40,874 bases of DNA from NCBI GenBank assembly GCA_964441235.1, contig CAYTUQ010000032.1, positions 1 through 40,874 of the forward strand, read 5' to 3'. The translations under genes and the position numbers were made by a program. This stretch comes from BS750m-G69 sp964441235. Its GTDB lineage: Bacteria > Fidelibacterota > UBA2242. The notes beneath the pieces are model-generated. The model worked only from the letters and a program-made list of their open reading frames with translations, was not told the DNA's origin and did not search any database. Positions 16,666 through 24,692 of the stretch are shown in pieces (the stretch's first letter is position 1; each line of letters begins with the position of its first letter).

Positions 16666-16844
16666 TGAGCCCACTATAAAAACCATTAAAATGGTTAAAA
16701 TGGGCTTATTGAGTTCTGCTACCCACAACTGCAGTTGTGGGCTAACTCACTATGTCTCATAGGATTAGCCCACAGTTTTAACTGTGGTTAAAATGTAAAA
16801 AGAACCTAATTTTAACCCCTTCAGGGGTTTTTAGAGTGGGCTCA
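16666..16844. repeat. Composite palindromic element with 10-bp inverted ends
   Basis: TGAGCCCACT (16666-16675) and AGTGGGCTCA (16835-16844) are perfect inverted repeats. Between them are four hairpins: CCATT-AAA-type (16683-16694), CCCACAACT-GC-AGTTGTGGG (16722-16741), CCACAGTT-TT-AACTGTGG (16770-16787) and AACCCC-TTCA-GGGGTT (16814-16829). No coding capacity. It resembles a REP/MITE-like non-autonomous element. Confidence 0.6.
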
Positions 16845-16880
16845 AACATTTTATTTTCTCAAATTCACTCTATTATATTT

Positions 16881-16913
16881 AAACCTTTCAGGTTTATCAA
16901 ACCTGAAAGGTTT
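16881..16913. repeat. Perfect long hairpin
   Basis: AAACCTTTCAGGTTT (16881-16895) and AAACCTGAAAGGTTT (16899-16913) are exact inverted copies around a 3-base loop. Each arm is itself nearly palindromic. It is REP-like; it is not positioned to terminate either flanking gene. Confidence 0.65.
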
Positions 16914-17056
16914 TATCTAACCAGTGTTCGATTGGTTCTAATTTCGGTGATGGAATTTATTGAAAGATTTGTGAAATTCATTCTGGGTTAATATAGTTCA
17001 TTATTTATGAATTGCTTTATGTAAATGCTTTTTTGCACTTAGATTATTTTTTGATA

Positions 17057-17866
17057 TTACACTTCCATCGTGCCTTTCAGGAAGAAAATATCTAAAGCTA
17101 AAATCATTGCGCCAGTATGTTTATCAAGGTCTCCCATAATCTCTTCAACACCTTCAACAATGCTGGATACTTCGCTTTCATTTACTATAGCCATAATTGT
17201 TTTACTAACATCTTTACGCTCACCTAAAAAATCTAAAAAACTACTGAAAAGCGGAATATTTGAAAGAATATCCTTAACTCCTGTAGATTCTAGAACATTA
17301 GCACCATATATTCCCCTTTCAAGGAAAAGATTAATTATATCTTCAAAAAAACGCTTTTCATATAAAACAATTATCAAAAGTTTATTTTTACCATCTATCT
17401 TACTTTCAACTACTCCCGTATAACGTATAAAAGCTTCTTTTAACGCAACAGGACTGTGAGAATTCATTATCTCTTTGCGTGCATTATGATTCCGTGAAAT
17501 TCTTGATATTTGTGCAAGTATTTGCAAATGCCCTTCCGTATCCTCCTCTGGACCAATTACAGTAAAAAAAATATGAGATTTTTTACCATCTATACTCTTG
17601 AAATCAATTCCCTTTCTCGATACAGTAATACTCATAGCAAATTCGCTCAAGCCTTTCATTTTCGCATGAGGAATTGCTATACCATCTTCAAAACCTGTTG
17701 ACCCGATTTTTTCCCTTACTAAAAGTGCGGAATAAATTTCATTTTCTGACACATTGGAAACACTTTTTGATATTAAATTTGCCAGTTTTTTCAGACTATC
17801 TTCTTTGTCCTTAGCAATTAGATTTGTAGTACATGATTTATCATTTAAAATATTCAAGATATCCAT
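17057..17866 (-). CDS. PTS EIIA-like regulator fused to a PII-like domain
   Basis: About 269 residues. Residues 1-150 form a PtsN/fructose-type EIIA domain: GFEDGIAIPHAKM with the phosphorylatable histidine H67, and HIFFTVIGPEED later. Residues about 160-269 begin KNKLLIIVLYEKRFFEDIIN and continue GANVLESTGV, which looks like a PII-type ferredoxin fold; this second assignment is by pattern only. I start at the ATG at 17866 after GGATGG; a TTG two codons upstream is less likely. It lies 17 bases after the antiporter gene. No sugar permease genes are nearby, so it probably senses phosphorylation or nucleotide state and controls the antiporter. Confidence 0.78.
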   Translation of the reverse strand: MDILNILNDKSCTTNLIAKDKEDSLKKLANLISKSVSNVSENEIYSALLVREKIGSTGFEDGIAIPHAKMKGLSEFAMSITVSRKGIDFKSIDGKKSHIFFTVIGPEEDTEGHLQILAQISRISRNHNARKEIMNSHSPVALKEAFIRYTGVVESKIDGKNKLLIIVLYEKRFFEDIINLFLERGIYGANVLESTGVKDILSNIPLFSSFLDFLGERKDVSKTIMAIVNESEVSSIVEGVEEIMGDLDKHTGAMILALDIFFLKGTMEV

Positions 17867-17883
17867 AATCAACCCATCCTAAA

Positions 17884-19137
17884 TTATAAATCAGCCCCTT
17901 TTTTTAATCCAAATTTTGTAATTACAGGGCCAATCAATTCATTGATAAAAATACTAAAAAGCACAATATTCACCACCAGAACAAGGGTTTCTTTCACAGC
18001 AGGAGGAGCGGAATCCAATATTGGTGATGTCTGCACAAGCAAAACAAGACCAATAGCAACTCCAGCTTGAGGAAAAAGACAGAAGCCTAAATAATTTCTA
18101 ATTTTTACATCAGCCTTTGTCATTACCGCTGAAAAAAACGTCCCCGTATATTTCCCTGCAAACCGACTTACGATATATACTAAACCGTAAACAATTACTA
18201 TGCCCTTTGCAAAAACGCTAATTTCAAGTTCAGTTCCAGCTAATACAAAAAACATTGCAAATACCGGAGGCGTAATTGGTTCTATAACATGGAATATCCT
18301 TTTGTTTTTAGTGGATAAGTTTACAAGTACTGCTCCAAGAACCATATTTGCAATCAATAGGGAAAGATTTAATACTATTGCTATGGATGTAGTAAGGAAA
18401 ATGATTGCAATTGATATAATCAATATTTCATTGAGCTTATACTTTTTTATTGTGAAAAAGTGCAGAAGAATACCACTAATAAATCCTAATAAACATGAAA
18501 AAAGAATATCAGTAATTACATGAACAAAACCTGTAAGCATAACGGCTGCAGTTTGAATTACTGTGCCTGTTAACATCGGTGCAACTATTGCAAATACAAT
18601 ACTGAAAAAAATAATACATATAGCATCATCAAATGCCACTACACCATATAAATAATCTACAAAAGTACCACGAGCTCGTAATTCTCTAACAATAATAACT
18701 GTAGCGGCAGGTGCGGTTGCAGTAGCAATTGCACCAAGAATAAGTGCATAACTAAGAGCAATACCTATCAATTGAAGAAAAAGAACAGTAAATATAAAAG
18801 CAAATACTGCCTGAAAAACGGTTATAATCAGGATTGTCTTGCCGGTTCTTTTCAGTTTTGCAATGTCAAATTCAGCACCTATTGTAATTGCAATTAAACC
18901 AAGTGCTATTTCCGTAACACTTGTGAGCCGATAAACCATACCTTCATGAATAATATTAGTTACTGACCCCCCTAATAGCAGACCAGCAATGATATATCCT
19001 GTTAGTGAAGGTAATCTTATTTTCTCTGCCAATTTTCCTGTAAAATATCCGATTAACAACAACAATCCTGTACTAAAAACAATGTGATTACCAAAGAGAA
19101 CTTTTAAATTATTTAATACACTTATGAAAACATCCAT
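17884..19137 (-). CDS. Cation:proton antiporter (CPA2/Kef-like)
   Basis: 417 residues, nearly all membrane helices (about 12-13). Family marks are SLTGYIIAGLLLGGS near 40-55, TIGAEFDIAKLKRTGK near 90, GAIATATAPAATVIIVRELR in helix 5 (discontinuous helix region), VAFDDAICIIFFSI (the conserved D-D pair) and FPQAGVAIGLVLL. It should exchange Na+ or K+ for H+ at the inner membrane. There is no cytosolic TrkA-N domain; regulation may come from the EIIA/PII-like protein encoded directly downstream. GGGATGG precedes the ATG. Confidence 0.88.
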   Translation of the reverse strand: MDVFISVLNNLKVLFGNHIVFSTGLLLLIGYFTGKLAEKIRLPSLTGYIIAGLLLGGSVTNIIHEGMVYRLTSVTEIALGLIAITIGAEFDIAKLKRTGKTILIITVFQAVFAFIFTVLFLQLIGIALSYALILGAIATATAPAATVIIVRELRARGTFVDYLYGVVAFDDAICIIFFSIVFAIVAPMLTGTVIQTAAVMLTGFVHVITDILFSCLLGFISGILLHFFTIKKYKLNEILIISIAIIFLTTSIAIVLNLSLLIANMVLGAVLVNLSTKNKRIFHVIEPITPPVFAMFFVLAGTELEISVFAKGIVIVYGLVYIVSRFAGKYTGTFFSAVMTKADVKIRNYLGFCLFPQAGVAIGLVLLVQTSPILDSAPPAVKETLVLVVNIVLFSIFINELIGPVITKFGLKKGADL

Positions 19138-19210
19138 TTATCCATCCCGATTCCAAGAGATTAAAACTATTGTTGAGTAATTGCTGTGCTTTAACTAAAA
19201 CAATCGAGTT

Positions 19211-19969
19211 TTAGTTCTTTACTATCTTCGGCTGTTTTACAAAAAACAACAAAAGTATAATACCTGCTAAAACCAGCGCAATTGAACTAAATTGGTAGTT
19301 GGTTAACCCTAAAAACCCTCTTGGATTAACTCGTATAAATTCCATAAAAAAGCGTTCAACACCCGCAAAAATTAAATAGATGGCAAATGTTGTTCCGTGC
19401 TTTTTCGTCTTTGGTCTTATAACTTTTATCAGAATAAAAAAGAATATGAAATTTATTATTGTTTCATATAGTTGAGTTGGATGAACCGGGTAATTTGCAG
19501 GAGGTGCAGCATTTGGGAAAACAACAGCCCATGGAAGACTACTTGCACATCCATGGCAACATCCGGCACAAAAACAACCTATCCTGCCTATCCCCTGCCC
19601 TAAAAGAAGTACAGGTCCAATAATATCTACATACATGCCTAGTGGTTTTTTTGATTTTTCAATAAGAGAAACAACCGCAATTGTGCCTCCAATAATTCCG
19701 CCATGAAATACAAGACCCGCACCTGAGAAAATCATACCTATAGGGTCTTCTATCACAAAGGAGATATTCTCAAGTAGATAGAAGATTTTGGCTCCTATTA
19801 TTCCACCAATAGCTGCCCAAAACACTATACTACTGGCAAAATCAGAACTCCCTCCTATCTTCTTTACTTCCCACTTTAATACAAAATAAGCGGTTAAAAA
19901 TGCCGTAGCCATCATAAATCCATAGGTGTAGATAGTAACAGGTCCTAATTTTAAAAGTATCGGATGCAT
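19211..19969 (-). CDS. lgt: Prolipoprotein diacylglyceryl transferase
   Basis: 252 residues, an integral membrane enzyme that adds diacylglycerol to the lipobox cysteine of lipoproteins. It has MHPILLKLGPVTIYTYGFMM at the N-terminus, FHGGIIGGTIAV, the signature GQGIGRIGCFCAGCCHGC, and HPTQLYETIINF, then ERFFMEFIR. The signature region is unusually cysteine-rich (five Cys), a pattern seen in some FCB-type Lgt proteins. GAGG lies before the ATG. The antiporter gene lies 73 bases downstream on the same strand and may be co-transcribed. Confidence 0.95.
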   Translation of the reverse strand: MHPILLKLGPVTIYTYGFMMATAFLTAYFVLKWEVKKIGGSSDFASSIVFWAAIGGIIGAKIFYLLENISFVIEDPIGMIFSGAGLVFHGGIIGGTIAVVSLIEKSKKPLGMYVDIIGPVLLLGQGIGRIGCFCAGCCHGCASSLPWAVVFPNAAPPANYPVHPTQLYETIINFIFFFILIKVIRPKTKKHGTTFAIYLIFAGVERFFMEFIRVNPRGFLGLTNYQFSSIALVLAGIILLLFFVKQPKIVKN

Positions 19970-20407
19970 ATCAGCCTCAGTTATTAATTATATTTAATCT
20001 TAAAGCCATCTAACCTAGATAATTCATAAATCTTGCCACCTCCGAAAGGAGTCCCTTTGGGAAAAGACACTAAGTCTCTAAGAATTAATAAAAGATAGAT
20101 GTTTAGTTGTTAGAAAGAAATAAAATTCACACCTTGTCTTTTTTTTATATTAAACATTACCTTATGCCTTTGTGCCTCGTATGTTAAAACTGATCTTATT
20201 CATAAGAAAGATATTTTTAAATTCTGTATCTTATTCTTTGTAATTCCCATTTATCAACTATCATCTTCTATCTAACCCCTACGGGGTTATGCAATTATGG
20301 TTGAACTTCTTCTTCTACTACAAATATATCACCCCTACGGGGTTTTACCGATCACTGATAACTGATTACACTTTTTCACTTTACCTTTTGACTTTTAGTA
20401 TAGTATC
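19970..20407. other. 438-base gene-free stretch
   Basis: No gene seen. It contains one ATCCC-like mini-repeat (GGAGTCCCTTTGGGAAAAG, about 20046-20064) and two copies of an AACCCC-TAC-GGGGTT hairpin. It carries the lgt promoter on its left side. Confidence 0.5.
20274..20344. repeat. Paired CCCC-TAC-GGGG hairpins
   Basis: AACCCCTACGGGGTT (20274-20288) and CACCCCTACGGGGTT (20330-20344) are near-identical direct copies, each a 3-base-loop hairpin. The core is the same type as AACCCC-TTCA-GGGGTT at 16814. They lie downstream of the nitroreductase gene. Confidence 0.55.
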
Positions 20408-21019
20408 TTAGTGGCTATGAATATTATCTTTCTTCCATTCATTTATCTGTAGAATATCTTCTATAGGTCTTTTTGGAACATGCAGAACTCCAATTTTATC
20501 CTTCCAATATTTTATATCCTCAGTAGCCGCTTCAACAACAGGAGATTCATCCGGATAACCCAATGCAATAACTGAATCAATCAAATAAGTATCAGGAATA
20601 TTAAAAACTTTTTGCAATTTTTCCCTATTCACTGAGACTATCCAACACGAACCAATTCCAAAACTCCAGGCAGAGAGAATAAAATTTTCAATAGCAGCTC
20701 CGGCATCATGCTCCGCTCCGGTTTTCTTTATAGATTTATTTACCAAAACAATTAGATAGGCAGTAGGTCTTCTACCCTCTTCTGGATTCCCATTAGGTGC
20801 AATATATCCAGCCCATTTTAATAGTGGAAAAATTGTCTTAACCTTTTCAGAATCAGTAATCAAAAGGTACTCAAGAGGCTGAAGATTTTCTGCAGAAGGA
20901 GCTAATCCAGCGGATTTGATACATTTTAGTAAATCTCTAAGAGAAATGGAATCCTGTTTAAATTGCCGTATCGTCCTTCTTGAATTTATCAAATGAGAAA
21001 TCTCATCACTTTTTCCCAT
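20408..21019 (-). CDS. Nitroreductase-family oxidoreductase
   Basis: 203 residues, an FMN-dependent NAD(P)H oxidoreductase fold. It shows the N-terminal SRRTIRQFKQDSISLRDLL with the flavin-binding arginines, AGLAPSAENLQPLEYLLI (the PSAxNxQP motif) and AWSFGIGSCWIVSVN near the C-terminal FMN contact, followed by VIALGYPDE. The natural substrate is unknown. The Shine-Dalgarno is weak. It ends the minus-strand run that begins at thrS, 100 bases after the cNMP-binding gene. Confidence 0.88.
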   Translation of the reverse strand: MGKSDEISHLINSRRTIRQFKQDSISLRDLLKCIKSAGLAPSAENLQPLEYLLITDSEKVKTIFPLLKWAGYIAPNGNPEEGRRPTAYLIVLVNKSIKKTGAEHDAGAAIENFILSAWSFGIGSCWIVSVNREKLQKVFNIPDTYLIDSVIALGYPDESPVVEAATEDIKYWKDKIGVLHVPKRPIEDILQINEWKKDNIHSH

Positions 21020-21119
21020 GAACTAACCCCACATTAGTATAACAATTTAGACTTATCATAAGGAATATTTTTAATTAGCATCATGTATTTTTACATTGAA
21101 AAACATGAGTACGAATTAT

Positions 21120-21581
21120 TTAAAGAATGGCATTCCTAACTTCAAAATTCATTCTTCGAAGTTTTGCTGTAAGAATTTTTGCAATATTTCTCATAATATA
21201 AAAGCCGACATGCTCCTTTTTTTCTAAGTATCGATGAAAATCCAGATAATCGACATATATAAAATCAGAATCCTCATCAGTTACAACTGTCGCTGATCTT
21301 GAAGTTCCATCTATCATAGAAAATTCACCAAAAATATCGTTATCTCTAAGCGTTGTAATTTTTTCTTTTTCACCTGGCTGGGAACTTGAGTAAATCAATA
21401 CTCCAACACGACCTTTAGAAATAATATAGAGTTCGCTACTCAGATCCCCTTCACGAATTATCACATTACCTTTTTTAGCATGTTTGCTGTGAAAAATTTT
21501 TGATAGATCTTCAATCTCAGAGTCAGTTAAGCCATGAGTAAGATCACTTCTTCTCAAAACATTAATAATGTCCATAATCAT
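21120..21581 (-). CDS. Cyclic nucleotide-binding domain protein
   Basis: 153 residues made of a single Crp-type cNMP domain: FHSKHAKKGNVIIREGDLSS, LYIISKGRVGVLI, and the phosphate-binding cassette FGEFSMIDGTSRSATVV (canonical form FGExAxxxxxxRxA). There is no helix-turn-helix, so it is not a transcription factor by itself; a partner or stand-alone sensor role is likely. The ATG overlaps the folD stop (ATGA), and AGGAGG lies five bases upstream inside folD, so translation is coupled. An ATG two codons later is an alternative start. Confidence 0.85.
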   Translation of the reverse strand: MIMDIINVLRRSDLTHGLTDSEIEDLSKIFHSKHAKKGNVIIREGDLSSELYIISKGRVGVLIYSSSQPGEKEKITTLRDNDIFGEFSMIDGTSRSATVVTDEDSDFIYVDYLDFHRYLEKKEHVGFYIMRNIAKILTAKLRRMNFEVRNAIL

Positions 21582-22480
21582 TCCTTCCTCCTCTTTCTCA
21601 TTGCGTGTTTCTCCGCAAGGTACACTGTATTAGCAATGAGCATTGAAATAGTCATAGGACCAACTCCTCCAGGAACCGGAGTAATTGCATCCGCAATTTC
21701 TTTTAGTTCATCAAATTTCACATCTCCTACCAATTTGTAACCTTTTTTTGACATTGAATCATCAACTCTATTGACACCCACATCAATTACTACTACTCCA
21801 GGTTTTACAAACGATTTATCAATAAATTCAGGTTGACCAAGTGCTGCAATTAAAATATCAGCCTGATTAGTAATCTCCTTGAGATTTCGGGTTTTCGTAT
21901 GACAAAGAGTCACCGTAGCATTTCCCATTTCTCTCTTTTGCATTAAAAGATTGGCAATAGGTTTTCCTACTATGTTGCTTCTGCCGAGTACAACAACATG
22001 CTGACCGGAAGTATTTATTTTAGAGTACTTTAACAACATTATAATACCATGAGGGGTACAGGGCAGAGGGCAATCAATCCCTAATAACATTCGACCCATA
22101 TTTGTCGGGTGTAATCCATCGGCATCTTTATCAGGATCAACCGCTTGTAGAATTTCCATACTATCCAGGTGGTCAGGTACAGGGAGTTGTACAAGAATTC
22201 CATGGAATTTTTCATTTTTATTCAAATCGTTTATCAAAGATAAAACTAACTCTTGATCAATATCAGCTGGTAACTTTATAGTTTCCGAAATAAGTTTCAT
22301 AGACTTAAAAGCTTTGGATTTCATATTAACATACACTTTTGATGCAGAGTCATCCCCTATAAGAACCACAGCTAATCCTGGAACAATTCCTTTCTTCACA
22401 AGATATTCTATTCGAGGAATTAAGGAGTTTCTTACTTTAGCAGATATTTCTCTGCCATCAATAATCCTGGCACTACTCAT
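21578..22480 (-). CDS. folD: Methylenetetrahydrofolate dehydrogenase/cyclohydrolase
   Basis: 300 residues, the bifunctional enzyme converting 5,10-methylene-THF to 10-formyl-THF with NADP+. It has SKVYVNMKSKAF (catalytic Y-x-x-x-K), GILVQLPVPDHLD, DKDADGLHPTNMGRM, the nucleotide-binding VVLGRSNIVGKPIANLL and the C-terminal TPVPGGVGPMTISMLI. The ATG overlaps the rny stop codon by four bases and its own stop overlaps the next gene, so it is embedded in the operon. Confidence 0.97.
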   Translation of the reverse strand: MSSARIIDGREISAKVRNSLIPRIEYLVKKGIVPGLAVVLIGDDSASKVYVNMKSKAFKSMKLISETIKLPADIDQELVLSLINDLNKNEKFHGILVQLPVPDHLDSMEILQAVDPDKDADGLHPTNMGRMLLGIDCPLPCTPHGIIMLLKYSKINTSGQHVVVLGRSNIVGKPIANLLMQKREMGNATVTLCHTKTRNLKEITNQADILIAALGQPEFIDKSFVKPGVVVIDVGVNRVDDSMSKKGYKLVGDVKFDELKEIADAITPVPGGVGPMTISMLIANTVYLAEKHAMRKRRKE

Positions 22481-24024
22481 TTTGCATAGCTCACACTTCT
22501 ATGTTCCCTAACTACAACAACTTTTACATGACCGGGGTAATTCAGCTCAGACTCGATTTTTTCCGCTATATTTTCTGCCAAACCATCTGCCCCCAAATCA
22601 TTTACCATTTCACTTTCTACGATAACTCTTACTTCACGACCCGCCTGAATAGCATAAGTTTTTGAAACGCCGTCAAACGAATTAGCAACTTCCTCTAATT
22701 TTTCAAGTCTCTGGATATAACTTTCAAGTGTATCACCTCTGGCTCCTCTTCTGGAACCGCTTATCTGGTCAGCTGCCTGAACAAGCACTGATATAGGATG
22801 AGTTGCTTCAACTTCTTCATGATGAGAAGCAATAGCATTAATAACAATTGGATTTTCTTTAAATTTTCTGCCAATGTCTGCACCTATTAATGCATGCGTA
22901 CCACTAACATTCCTATCAATGGCTTTCCCAATATCATGCAATAATCCAGCTCTCTTTGCAAGTTCACCATTTAATCCCAGTTCTGCTGCCATCAGACCGG
23001 ATAACCACGCTACTTCAATTGAATGATTTAAAACATTCTGGCCATAAGATGTACGATACCTTAATTTCCCAATTATTTTCATCAGCTCAGGCTTAAAAGG
23101 TGGAAGATTCACTTCATCTATTGCTTCTTCAGCGGCACGAATAATAGACTCTTCAACTTCCTTCGTTGACTTTTCCACCATTTCTTCAATTCTTGCTGGA
23201 TGAATTCTACCATCAAGGACAAGTTTTTCCAGAGCAACTCTGGCAATCTCTCTGCGCACGGGATCGAACCCAGAAAGAACAACAGTTTCCGGTGTATCAT
23301 CAACGATAATTTCCACGCCGGTCATAGCTTCAAAATGTCTAATATTTCTTCCCTCACGACCTATAATTCTACCCTTCATATTATCATTTGGTAAATTCAC
23401 AACAGATACTGTAGTCTCGGCGGTATGGTCCGCTGCTGAACGCTGTATAGCTGATATAATTATTTTCTTTGATTCGCGATTTGCCTCTGTTATAGCCTCT
23501 TCTTTAATCTCCTTAACTTTCTTTGAAATTCCCTTTTTAGCCTTTTCCAATAGATTTTCCATGAGAATTTCCTCAGCCTCTTTTCTGGAAAGCCCTGCAA
23601 TGCGTTCCAACCTATCAGTTTGGCGTTCAATAACATTCTGGAGCTCAGTCTCTTTGTGAGCCAGTTGTCCTTTTTGCTTTTTTAGATCATCTTCCTTTCT
23701 CTCAATATCATCTAATTTTTTTTCTGCGACCTCCATTTTTCGTTCAAGGTAAAATTCTCTTTTAACAATCTTTTTTTCAAGGTCGTGAATTTCTCTTAAT
23801 TTTGTCCTTGATTCATCCTCCGCTCGATGCTTAATTCTTAGCGCTTCATCCTTGGCTTCCAGACGTGCCTCACGTCTAATATCTGATGCTTCTTTTTTTG
23901 CACTCGAAACAATTTCAGATATGGAAGAATGCGTATGTTTCAATTTCTGAATGTAAAAATAAAGTCCAAGAAAAGCACCTAATCCGGCACCACCCACTCC
24001 TATAATAATATAAATCCAGTACAT
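22477..24024 (-). CDS. rny: Ribonuclease Y
   Basis: 515 residues. One N-terminal membrane helix (YIIIGVGGAGLGAFLGLYF) is followed by a long charged coiled coil (about 30-200), a KH domain with GRIIGREGRNIRHFEAMTG, and an HD domain with LLHDIGKAID as the metal site. It is a membrane-anchored endoribonuclease that starts mRNA decay, and the length is usual. Upstream lies zapA (106 bases) and downstream folD (overlapping). The gap to zapA is too short for a 6S RNA gene. Confidence 0.97.
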   Translation of the reverse strand: MYWIYIIIGVGGAGLGAFLGLYFYIQKLKHTHSSISEIVSSAKKEASDIRREARLEAKDEALRIKHRAEDESRTKLREIHDLEKKIVKREFYLERKMEVAEKKLDDIERKEDDLKKQKGQLAHKETELQNVIERQTDRLERIAGLSRKEAEEILMENLLEKAKKGISKKVKEIKEEAITEANRESKKIIISAIQRSAADHTAETTVSVVNLPNDNMKGRIIGREGRNIRHFEAMTGVEIIVDDTPETVVLSGFDPVRREIARVALEKLVLDGRIHPARIEEMVEKSTKEVEESIIRAAEEAIDEVNLPPFKPELMKIIGKLRYRTSYGQNVLNHSIEVAWLSGLMAAELGLNGELAKRAGLLHDIGKAIDRNVSGTHALIGADIGRKFKENPIVINAIASHHEEVEATHPISVLVQAADQISGSRRGARGDTLESYIQRLEKLEEVANSFDGVSKTYAIQAGREVRVIVESEMVNDLGADGLAENIAEKIESELNYPGHVKVVVVREHRSVSYAK

Positions 24025-24130
24025 TGTACCACTCCTTTAGTTTAAGATAAAAAACCCTACATTCATAAAAATGTTCCAATAATAAAACTAAGTAGAGTTT
24101 TAACTGTTATTTATGAAAGATGGATTATAT

Positions 24131-24430
24131 TTATTCGCCTAATTCTTCATCTATTATGTCAATAAGAAATTTTGCTTTCTCATCGACATTTCGTAAAACA
24201 TCCTCTTTATCTTTATTACAGCTAAAAAGTTCATCAGTTATATTCATAGAAGCTAATATGGCAACGCGTAAAGGAGACTGAACAGTTGTTAAGGAATTCT
24301 CAACTTCTTCCATTTTATCATTTACATGCTTAGCAACACTGGTAATATATGAAGGCTCAGCCTCACCTTTGACTGTATATTTCTGACCATATATTGTTAC
24401 ACGAACTAAATTATTTTTAGATTCTTCCAT
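24131..24430 (-). CDS. zapA: Cell division protein ZapA
   Basis: 99 residues. VRVTIYGQKYTVKGEAEPSY is the typical beta-rich N-terminal head of ZapA, followed by the helix VAKHVNDKMEEV and a C-terminal coiled coil. ZapA bundles FtsZ filaments at midcell. It is paired with a ZapB-like gene directly upstream, an arrangement common next to pheT in several phyla. Confidence 0.88.
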   Translation of the reverse strand: MEESKNNLVRVTIYGQKYTVKGEAEPSYITSVAKHVNDKMEEVENSLTTVQSPLRVAILASMNITDELFSCNKDKEDVLRNVDEKAKFLIDIIDEELGE

Positions 24431-24482
24431 CTTTCATCTATTTTATATTTTCAAATATCACCTATTAAAAATTTTTAGAAGA

Positions 24483-24683
24483 TCAAAACTCTTCTAAAAC
24501 TTCCAGCATACTTTCTATCTTTTCTCTTAATTGCTGGCGTTCTTTATCATTTAATCCTGTTTCACCTGTAGTATTTTCTTCCAACTTCTCCACCAATCTT
24601 TTATTTTTTGCTCGCAGGTCACTAACAAGCAATAAAAGATTTCTAATTTTTCCCTCTAACAAATTTAAGGACGTTAACTCCAT
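24483..24683 (-). CDS. ZapB-like coiled-coil protein
   Basis: 66 residues, one long amphipathic helix with heptad leucines (LLEGKIRNLLLLVSDLRAKN, then LVEKLEE) and a glutamate-rich end. Size, composition and its place beside zapA suggest a ZapB/DUF904-type division factor. The sequence itself is low in information, so the family call leans on context. AAAGG precedes the ATG; pheT ends nine bases upstream. Confidence 0.65.
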   Translation of the reverse strand: MELTSLNLLEGKIRNLLLLVSDLRAKNKRLVEKLEENTTGETGLNDKERQQLREKIESMLEVLEEF

Positions 24684-24692
24684 AACATACCT

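Larger units (their letters stand above)
16287..17056. other. 770-base gene-free block rich in palindromes
   Basis: No reading frame of note on either strand. It holds at least two ATCCC-type mini-repeats (16399-16455, 16569-16610), a composite element with inverted ends (16666-16844) and a perfect 15-bp-arm hairpin (16881-16913). It separates the TetR operon, whose promoter lies at its left side, from the end of the EIIA gene. Confidence 0.7.

Noticed and set aside
24025..24130. Possible 6S RNA between zapA and rny
   Set aside because: The gap is 106 bases and shows no long central-bubble hairpin; 6S RNA is about 180 bases.
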